A stretch of DNA of 14,849 nt from Phanerochaete sordida. Taxonomy: Eukaryota > Basidiomycota > Agaricomycetes > Polyporales > Phanerochaetaceae. Within the stretch, counting starts at the first letter, position 1. Every line of letters begins with the position of its first letter. Positions 1 to 9,100 of the stretch are shown in pieces. Both the position numbers and the translations under genes were made by a program. The DNA lies in the NCBI GenBank assembly GCA_019973155.2, contig BPQB01000198.1:1-14849 (forward strand), written 5' to 3'. Below the pieces are notes generated by a model that saw nothing but the letters and a program-made list of their open reading frames with translations, was not told the origin of the DNA and did not search any database.

Positions 1-122
1 GATTAGTAGTAGCTTAGCTTGACGCAGCTTATATTAGTTGGTTAAGTTGTTAGTTACTTAGTTGATCCCTCCCAGAGTATACATCTCCCTTCCGGGTTTG
101 TTTGTCCACTCGATCCAACCCA
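1..122 (+). repeat. Probable 3' end of the 5' LTR (partial)
   Basis: This AT-richer stretch contains no ATG and no coding signal. It lies just upstream of a primer-binding-site-like sequence, which is where the end of a 5' LTR belongs. A CA dinucleotide at 121-122 could be the LTR terminus, leaving 7 bases before the site at 130. The start of the LTR is outside the window, and the piece of 3' LTR in view is the opposite end, so the two cannot be compared. The boundary is a guess. Confidence 0.35.
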
Positions 123-129
123 CGATATC

Positions 130-146
130 TGGAGCCCACCGCGAGG
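130..146 (+). other. Candidate tRNA primer binding site
   Basis: The 17 bases TGGAGCCCACCGCGAGG begin with TGG, the complement of a tRNA CCA end. Their reverse complement can be read as a tRNA 3' end: CCA, discriminator U, a seven-base acceptor strand GGTGGGC, then a T-stem strand CTCGC starting with the invariant C61. A U at position 73 occurs in eukaryotic tRNA-Cys, so that tRNA is a possible primer, but this is inference. Position relative to the presumed LTR end and the first ATG fits minus-strand priming. Confidence 0.45.
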
Positions 147-187
147 GGTGTATCAGTATCTGAAGGCTATCATAGTTCAGCAAGTGT
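147..187 (+). other. Short untranslated leader before Gag
   Basis: These bases lie between the candidate primer binding site and the first ATG. There is no ATG anywhere upstream in the window, so 188 is the first start codon available to a scanning ribosome. Its context is weak (T at -3); the next in-frame ATG at 374, with A at -3, is an alternative start that would remove 62 Ser/Pro/Thr-rich residues. Confidence 0.5.
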
Positions 188-3100
188 ATGACAGGAGGCC
201 CACCATCGCCTACGTCGTCGTTACCGTCCACGCCTACGTCAGTACCGTCAGTTGTTAGTTCATCGTCGAGGTCTCAGTCTCCGAGAAGGCAAGAACCTCA
301 AGCACGTCAGTCAGTTCACGATCACGTACGTTCAGCAGTACAGTCAGCAGTTCAGCGTATTCAAGCACGTATTATGTCCCAAGGAGGACAGAATACTACG
401 GGGCAAACGGCCCAAGGCACCGCGCCTACGACGGGCAATGTTGTTCCCCCACCAGTAGTCCCAGGCCAAGCTCACGCAGGAGCGGGCCATGTGCATGGCG
501 CAGGAGGTATCGTAGACCTTCCTTTGCCAGGCAGCAAAGCAGCACCTAAGAAGTTCAAAGGCAAGTATACTGATGTACTTAACTTCCTTCACTTTTACGA
601 GCGTCTGTGCCAGAAGCATCAGGTCGTCTCTGACAAGGATAAGGTTGAAAGTATTACTCAGTATTGTTCGCAGAGTGTTCGGAAGTTCATGGAAGGGCTT
701 CCTAGTTATCAGACCCCTAACTGGAATAACTTCGCACGTGATATCAAGAAGTTCTACGAAGCAGACAAAGATGACCGTCGTTTTGTTACCAGAGATCTGG
801 AGAAGTTAACCAAGCATAGTAAGGTCAAGTCTATCAAGTCCATGAAGGCTTGGAACAAGTATATGCGTGACTTTATCCGTATCGCTGGGTGGCTTCGCAA
901 GAATGGAAGGTTAGCAGAGTACGACTATCGGTACTACTTCTGGATTGGTATCCCTGAGAAGCTTAGGACCAAGCTAGAGGCAAGGCTGGTAGCTCAGCTA
1001 CCTAACCATGATATGTCGGAACCATTCCCTACAGACGACGTTATCAAGGTCGCAGAAGGATTGCTTCATCGTCGTCGTTTTGACAGAGATCGCCTTTTGT
1101 CTGAGCCCGAAACCGAGGACTCAGACTCCGCTACCACTACTACTTCAGATAGTTCTGACTCTGAATCAGACTCGGACTCTACGGATGACGAGCCTGTTAA
1201 GAAGAAGAAGAAGAAGAAGTCTAGTAAGCGCAGTAAGGAATCTTCAAAAGACCAGACATCGTCTAAGTCGAAGCCTAAGTCAACAAAGGCCAAGAAAACT
1301 GTTAAGTTTCAAAGCCCTGAAGTGACCAAAGGCTCTGACAGTGACTCTGACGTACCTTCGCCACGCATGACTCAGCGTCCTCCTACCCCAATGAAGGAAT
1401 CCCAGTCTAAGGATGACCTGGAGCTGGAGAAGCTTATCAAAGACATGGAAAAGATGGCCCTCGATGATCCAGAATATGCTGTTACTTACTTCCGTGCTTG
1501 TAACCGGAACCCATTGGTAAAGAGCGTTGTCGCAGCCCCGATAGATCGGCGTAAGGTGGTTATGCAACCACCCGCCCAGTCTCAGTCTTCAGTGCCACGT
1601 AGTCGAAGCTATGAACGGGAAACTCCGCCTCACATGGCGGCAGCCCCACAGAACTTCCCGCTAAGGCCTGAGGGTCGTACATGTTTTGGGTGTGGCTCTG
1701 TAGGCCATACTATGAACCGGTGCGAGGCTCTCAACGAATACTTCATGAATGGCACTATCACTAGGAATGAAGAGAGGAGAATTGTCCTTACGAACGGAGG
1801 CATTCTCTTCCGGAAAGGGGATGAGACGTGGATTGACGCTATCAAGCGAGTAACCACTCCTCAAGCTAACCTTGTTACCGCTCCCCTAACCAACTTCATT
1901 ACTGCTACAAGTGATAACCAAACTCCCCCTCAGGTAAAGTCTAGGACTTCCAAGCATTTCGTTCAGTACTACGAGGGTTCGTCAGAGGAAGAATATTCCT
2001 ACGAATCGGTGCTCGAATCTGACGCAGATGTCTTTGAAGTTACTAGGACTGAGAAGGGAATTACTAAGGCACGCAAGGATAAGTTTGACGGTGTATGGCT
2101 TCCTACTCCTCGAGAACTAGATGAGCGGCGGCGTAAGCAGAATCTGTCACCCGCAGCCCCTCGTGTAGGTCCGCCTCGTGGAGTAAAGAAGAGTAATGGA
2201 GCTTCAAAGGCTGCAGTTCCTACACCAGCATCAGATCCCCTTCCCTTTTCTGAGCCTCAGCCAGTATTCGACCCCAACGATGATGATGCGTTCATGGAGG
2301 ATGCTACGCAGCCCCCTGCAAAGTCATCGAAGGGTAAGGAACGGGCAGGTCCACTTAAGGATAAGACTAACATTTCAGGAGAAGGAAAGACGGACGGAGA
2401 GCCAGCCCCGCGAAGGCAGCAAAGGAAGTCAGACTTACAAAGCCACGTAGACTCTAAGCAGGTTCTGGATAAGGTTCTCAACGCTCCTGTTACTATGGCA
2501 GTTGGAGAATTCTTGGCAGTATCTAAGGAGATGTCTCAGCAGGTTCAGGATGTTCTTAAACCCAAGAATGCTATGGCAAAGGCAAAGGGGGAAAATAAAC
2601 ACCCCGTAGCTAACATGGCATTTCTGGATGACGACTTGATTGACACTCCGACGTGCATGACAGCTACTATGTTTCCCGTTCGGCAGCGAACCCAGCTTAT
2701 CCGCCTTAAGGTGGAGGTGCAGGGTAAGCCAGTCGTAGCCATCGTAGATACCGGGTCTCAGCTTAACATTGTTCATCGCCACGTGTGGCAGGACACGGTT
2801 GGGCATCCTACGGATCTTGAAAAGCGAATGGTTATGGGAGACGCTAATGGTGGCGAAAGCACCTTACGAGGCTATGCGGAGGAAGTACCAGTTAGTTGCG
2901 GACCCATCAGAACCCATGCGAACTTCTTTATAGGCGAGAAGCCACCCTTTGACTTGTTGCTCGGAAGGCCCTGGCAGAGAGGAAATTACGTAGGCATTGA
3001 TGAGCGAAGAGACGGAACTTACCTTGTTTTCAAGGATAAGGCTCTGCGGCCTCGCTACGAAATGCTCGTAACGCCCGAATACGATCCCGATCCTATGCTG

Positions 3101-6100
3101 CAAGAATACCTCGAATACACGCACCATGCACACATGTGCCACATGATTACTGACTCTCAAGAACCTGGTTTTGGACTTGAGGCAGAATTCAGAGGCGCAC
3201 GGCATCATCGCCGACGCAATGGGCGTGTCGCCGGAATGCTTCAAGCAGCACGTGCGCATGACTCGAACTCGTCAGACAGCGAGACAAGCTCAGATGAATA
3301 TACGGATAGTACTACAGACAGTGAGGGCCCTACGGAAGACAGCGTAGCTGTACAAACCCCGCCTACAAGCCCCTACGGAAGTGGTGAGAGCATCGACACC
3401 GTCAACGAGCACGGGTCGGAGACCGACTCAGACGACAGCGAGATCAGCGCCGACAGCGACGTGATCCGCTGGATGGATATCATCGAAGAAGAAGAATCAG
3501 TGCATGAAGATAGCAGTGACAGTGATGAAGACTCACCTGACGTCGCGCAGTCAGCGTTTGTTAACGCAAAGCCTGCCACGTCCCTGCGAGGCGCCGAACA
3601 AGCCCGAGAGAACCCCGAGCGCCCGCCCGAAGACGAGCGCCGAAGGTCACGAAGCCCCGACGAAGGGCCGTCGAGAGCCCAGGAGGACGTGCTGCACGAC
3701 GATGAGTTAGTAAACGGCAACGCTGACGACAACGATTATTTTGAAGGACCTACCTTGGTCATGGAGGACACTCGCGTCCCCGAAGACGACCCGCCGCCCG
3801 AACCATGGCTGGCCCGCTTGATGCACGCCTGCAAAGTAAGGCCGCCGGTTAGCACGGAACGCTTTGAGAGCATTAGCAACCACGCACATACCTTGGAGAG
3901 ACAGTATGCACCGCCCGAAGCGAGGAGCCTTCGGCGCGAGGCAACGTGTCGCGCGGCTTTGTCGGCTTCGGGTATGCCTTTGGGATTGGTAGAGCTTGCA
4001 TGCCGGCAAGCACAGCGAGCTCGTGCGCGAAAAGCTGGCACACAATCTATAAGTCCAGCCGAAGAAACGTCAGTAGTCACGCAAGATGCTATGGATGTAG
4101 ATGACGTACCGGAACCGCGCGAGCAGGTATTTTGGGCGGAAGCCCGAGACGCCGCAGACATTGCGCAAGTCCTGAGCGCAACTGGGACTGACGAGCTCCC
4201 AGCTTTGGACGATGATCTGCCGCAATACGCGCAGCACGACCCGCCGAACTCCATCCACGCAGTGCGCACGCGCATCGCGCTGGTGAAAGCGCGATACGAA
4301 AGCGAACACGAACGAGTCAGAAAGACTCGTCGTGTCGCCGAGTTACGCGCTGCAGAGAGTCTCAAACGTCAGTTGCAAGACATCGACGCCATAGAGAAAA
4401 GCGAAGGGTACTCACGAGATTTGAGCATGTTCGCCGCGGACGACGTTCGGCGGCGCTGTAAGTGTGACTACGACGCCACTTGGGATGCGCTCGCGCAGGA
4501 CGCCTGGAAGGCAACGCGTGAGCTGATCGTTAGTGAGCATCGCGAGGTACGCACCCTGGAAGATTACGAGCGCATGTTGCTCGAGCAGCGGCAAGGCGCT
4601 GCAGCTCGAGACACACGACGCCGCGCATTTCCGGCACCGCCAAGGCGAGGCTTTGGCCGCGGAGCGCACGTCTTGAGCGCGACAATTTTGCGAGACACGA
4701 ACGTTCTAGATAACGAGCAGAGTGAGGGCAATGATGATCGAAGCGAAAACGCACCTGGGCGGCACGAGGACGAGGTGCCCTGCGTGCCGATTGTCTTTGA
4801 CGCGAGCGCTGCGCCAGCCGACGAGCCTGAAGTGGTCGAAGCGGCCTCGCGATCTGGAGGTAACGCTGGCCTCATGGACTTCGTTCTGGGTAAGGACTAT
4901 TTTAGTCAGCATTTAACTATCGCAGATGTCGGCGAAGAGCGGCTTACCGAGCAGCAATGGCTGGATTATGTCTCCTGGTGCAGCGAACGCGACCAGGAGC
5001 GGGCGTTGGAAGAGAACCGCAAGACCTACGAAAGAATTGACCGAGCAGTTCAACGACGACATAAGCAAATAAAGGAAGATGAAGAGGCGGGATTATACGC
5101 ACCTTTATTGGAAGGATGCACGGCGGCCCAGGACCGACGACGCGCAGAAGTTGTGGGAGATTTTGAGCTAGAACATGCGGACGAAGTTTTTGAGAAAAAG
5201 TCAGCCGAAATAAGCCACAAAGCAGCGAAAAACCGACGTACCGTGCGCGATGCGTTCGAACGGCGCCGACGATCGTTGGAGCGCGAGACCGAGCCTGACA
5301 CCGAGCCCGACGAGGACCGAGAAGCGCGACCTGACGTCGCTGCCGAAAGGAAGCCGGAAAGCGCCGACGCCCCTATAGAGGAGGGCGACGGCAGCGGACA
5401 CGGAAGCCGCGTTGGCTGCTGCGATGCGACGGAGCGCACGATCGGGTGGAAGGTGTCCGAAGCCATGCCCGAGGCCGGCCAGGAACCGCCATTGAGTGAC
5501 GGAAGGATCGACAGGGCCCTGGTGCTGCGCGCAGCCGCACCAGACCCTGCCCAGCCTGAAAGATATGAATTAGTGACGACGCCTGGAGCCCTAGACTCCG
5601 GCTGCGCACCGCCTGACGAGCCATCATGGGGCTCCTTTGTCGGACTAGTCTTCGCGAAGAACGCACCTGACGAGCCGCTCGAGTGCTTGGAGATCGGCGG
5701 CGAGATTGAGGAGGCCGTAGAGGCCGGACTTGGACCCCGTGAACCGCACGCCGCGAGCTTGGGCGAAGGTACCGACGCAGTGGTACATGCCATGCCGACG
5801 GCTGTGCGCGACGAGTTTGATTTTGAGCACGATCGGGGTGGCGACTGTGTTGTGTCCGTCAATTCAACGCGCCCCGCAGGACAAACACGCGTACTTACTG
5901 TGCAGTGCAGCGGCACCACGACCTTGACGTCGGCGGCCGCAACTCCAGCCCTCACGGCAGCTCCTAAGGAGGACAGAGTTAGCGAGAACACCCGCGAAAC
6001 AGGGCGCAGTAAACGCACTTGTGACCCAGAATGCATGGCGTGTGCTGCGCGCGCCCCAGCCGACAGATCCGCTGACGCGACGGAGGTCGAGAACGCGTCG

Positions 6101-9100
6101 CGCGACCTTGAGGTTGCTGCGTCCGAATGTCCTGGAAACGATGGCCAAGACGTTAGTACTGCGACGGAGGCAGAAGACGCACCTGCGCGCTGCGGAGCCA
6201 TCAAGAATAGCTGCCCCACGCTTGAGCAGGGCGACTCGCGCCAAGTCGAAACGTTCAATAAGATTCTGTGCGCGAGATTCAGGGAGCTGGAAAGGTATAA
6301 AAGAAGAGAGGGCGGCGCACCTGAGAGCCCCAGCAGCTCTGTTTCCCTCAGAGACTTGTCCTTGAATAAATCTTGTGACTTGCTAGCCTTGAGACCATCT
6401 GGAAACGCGATGTCAGTGCCCATTCCCGGGACGCGCGGACTCACCGACCATGCCACTCTCCTGATCGACATCAAGGGTGAGCAGGGTACGTTCGTTGACG
6501 CGAACGGCTCCCAGGACGATCACCTGGCCATGCACTCGACTTGTATGTCGGTACAGGCCGCCGTTAATCTCGCCCCGCTTGGACGCGTCTACACGGCTCA
6601 GAGGCCGAACACGACGACGACCGGGCGGCCCGATGGCTGCTACTTCGCGGTCATCCCCGAGACAGACACCCTGGAGCGCAGAGACCTTGCTGGCGCAGTC
6701 GACGAGAAGGGGCAGCCGGAGGCGATGAAGTTCTTCGGGAAAGGATGGTACTTGGCGATTCCCTACGCCGAGCCGAACAACGGCACGCTGGCGACGGTCA
6801 GCTTCGAGATCACGATACTCACCGGGTGTGTGCCCGACGAAGTCTTTCGCGTCGAGCGCGCTATTTGGCCCTTCGTGCCTGCGACCGGCACCGTAATCTG
6901 CCACATGATTGAAAAGGACGAGCTGTTCAGTGAGTACTGTGAACGCGATGCGAGAAGCATGCCACTCACCGGTACCCGTGTCCCCCAACCTGCAGGCATC
7001 TATATTCGCAAAGCCCTCTCCGAAATCTACGACGACATGTGCGACCCGCGTCCGAGGCACTTCCCTGGCCCAGCGCGCGACCCTGGTAAGCCCTACAACG
7101 CGTTAGAAGAACTCAAGCACTTACCTGCGTGCCCAGATATCGACGCGGCCTGGAATCGCCACCTTGATAGCATCGGGCGTCGCGGCAAGGGCGACGGCGA
7201 GAAGGGCGAGAGTGCTTCGGACAGCGGAGGGAGCCTGCCGAGTCTGGAGACCGTGTCGGATAGTTGGAGCGACGAGGACGGCGACGAAGAAGGCAGAGGC
7301 GATGACGAGAGGAGTGAGAGCGTCGGCGAGAGTGAGGAAGAGGAGATGGACTGGGAGGAGGATGCGGACGGCGACGAGGACGACGAAGAGGACGACCCCG
7401 AAGATTACCCGCCCGGCGGCATGAGCATGCGCGAGCTCGCCTCACGTGACGAGATCGAGGCTATGATCGCACCGGCGCTCCGGATCCTCGAGGGCGAGGC
7501 CTGGACCCACGCCGTCACGCGTCTCTGCCCAGCCGATTCGAAGGCGGGATCTGCAACGTACGTCATTACTGGCCCAGGCTCCGGCGATCAAATGCTTACC
7601 TCCACGTGTCTCAGACGCCTGTCCACGGCAACTCAAGCGAGCGTTATGCGACTTGACGAGAATCCCATCCCCACCAGCATCGACTTCCACGGCCTCGGGC
7701 CTCTCCCTCCGCGCTCGCCCCTCCGACGTGACTACTGGAAGACCCAGACCGCCTCCCCTATCCCCTTGCACGCGCCCTACGACCATGCGACCCCAGAGAG
7801 ACGTGCCAGCCCAATGCTGGCAGAGATGGCGAACGCGGCTTCGGCGAGGGTCGACACGAGCACGTCGGTTCTCGGCCACACCACTGGTATGTCTGCCGCC
7901 GCCGCCTCTATGCTGAATGCCTGGAACGCCGCTATCACCCCCACCCGCGGCCTCGGCGACCTCGAGCGACCCCGAGCGTCCGTCGAGTGTTTCCATGTCA
8001 GCACACCCGACGTCGCAATGGACGGCTACGCACACGACCCCGCCGACTACGCAGTACCCGCCTTCGGCACTCCTAACTTCAGCCCCGACGCCGGCAAGCT
8101 ACCGACACCCAGGTTCCTGGAAAAACAACGCGCAGGCGACGCTGTGGCCCAACAGGTAAGCCAAGCCTTTGCGGCAAAAGCAGCCCAGGCGCTAACACCC
8201 TCGGACACGCAGCACGAGCCCGAGCACGCGGAAAGCTGGAGCGACGACGATGAAGACCTGGACGAGCGCCGCCCATCTTCCACCGCACCTCCCATCCCAC
8301 CATACTACGCGGGTTTTCGCCGCCAAATCCTGCTCAACCAAGCCGAGCCCGACATCGTCGCCGACTACTGCAGCTACATTTGCCGCTACAATGCCGAAGC
8401 CTTGCGCGATGACCCGGACGCTCTCGAAGATCGGTATACCCTCGACCTCCAGTGCTTGCGCGGCATCGAAGAGCGTCTCCCCATCTTGAAGGAGGCCAAG
8501 AAGCTTGAGCTCGCCCGCAACGGCTGTAACGAAGAAATCCTGCTCAACTACGACCCGCCCTGCACCGGAGAATGGTACCATACGAACCTCTTCGAGGACG
8601 TGTACACCCAGGCCTGGGATCTCCGCTCCGACATTTGGGACATCAACGAGATTCTCGGGTACGACAACAGCTTCAGCCTCAAGAAGGGCTTGCGGAAGAG
8701 CCCGAACAACGACCCGAGTACTCCCCTTGGCATGGCCTGGGAGGATATCAGCTGCATTAGCCTGCCTCCGCCGGTCATCGAACCACTCGACGCGTACTCG
8801 CCAACGCGTTCGGCCTTCTCGGTGAGCCCGACGTGCACGCACCTTGCCAGCCAGCATCTGACTACCCAGCAGACCGAGCCCGATGACTTCTCCTACCTCT
8901 ATGAAGACTTATATCGGCGGAGCCCGACACCCGGTAAGCCTATCCCTGGGCCCAGTTCTGCTCACGCCGCCCGCGACACCTTCGACCCCGCGCGCGCCGA
9001 GCGCGAAGACTTCAAGAAATCGCTGCGCGAGGGCCCAGTGACCCTCGACATGGTCCACCGTCACGCCGACAACCTCCGCGTAGAGCCTCTCGAGCACCTT

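Noticed and set aside
5050..6474. Minus-strand open frame of 474 codons, the longest antisense frame
   Set aside because: It lies wholly opposite the GC-rich ORF1 cargo, is Ser/Ala/Arg-biased low-complexity sequence, and has no motif or upstream signal; long antisense frames are common opposite GC-rich genes.
8156..8161. GTAAGC/GTGAGC donor-like hexamers inside the cargo (near 6476, 7086, 8156, 8932)
   Set aside because: The reading frame is open straight through all of them, so no intron is needed to explain the coding sequence.
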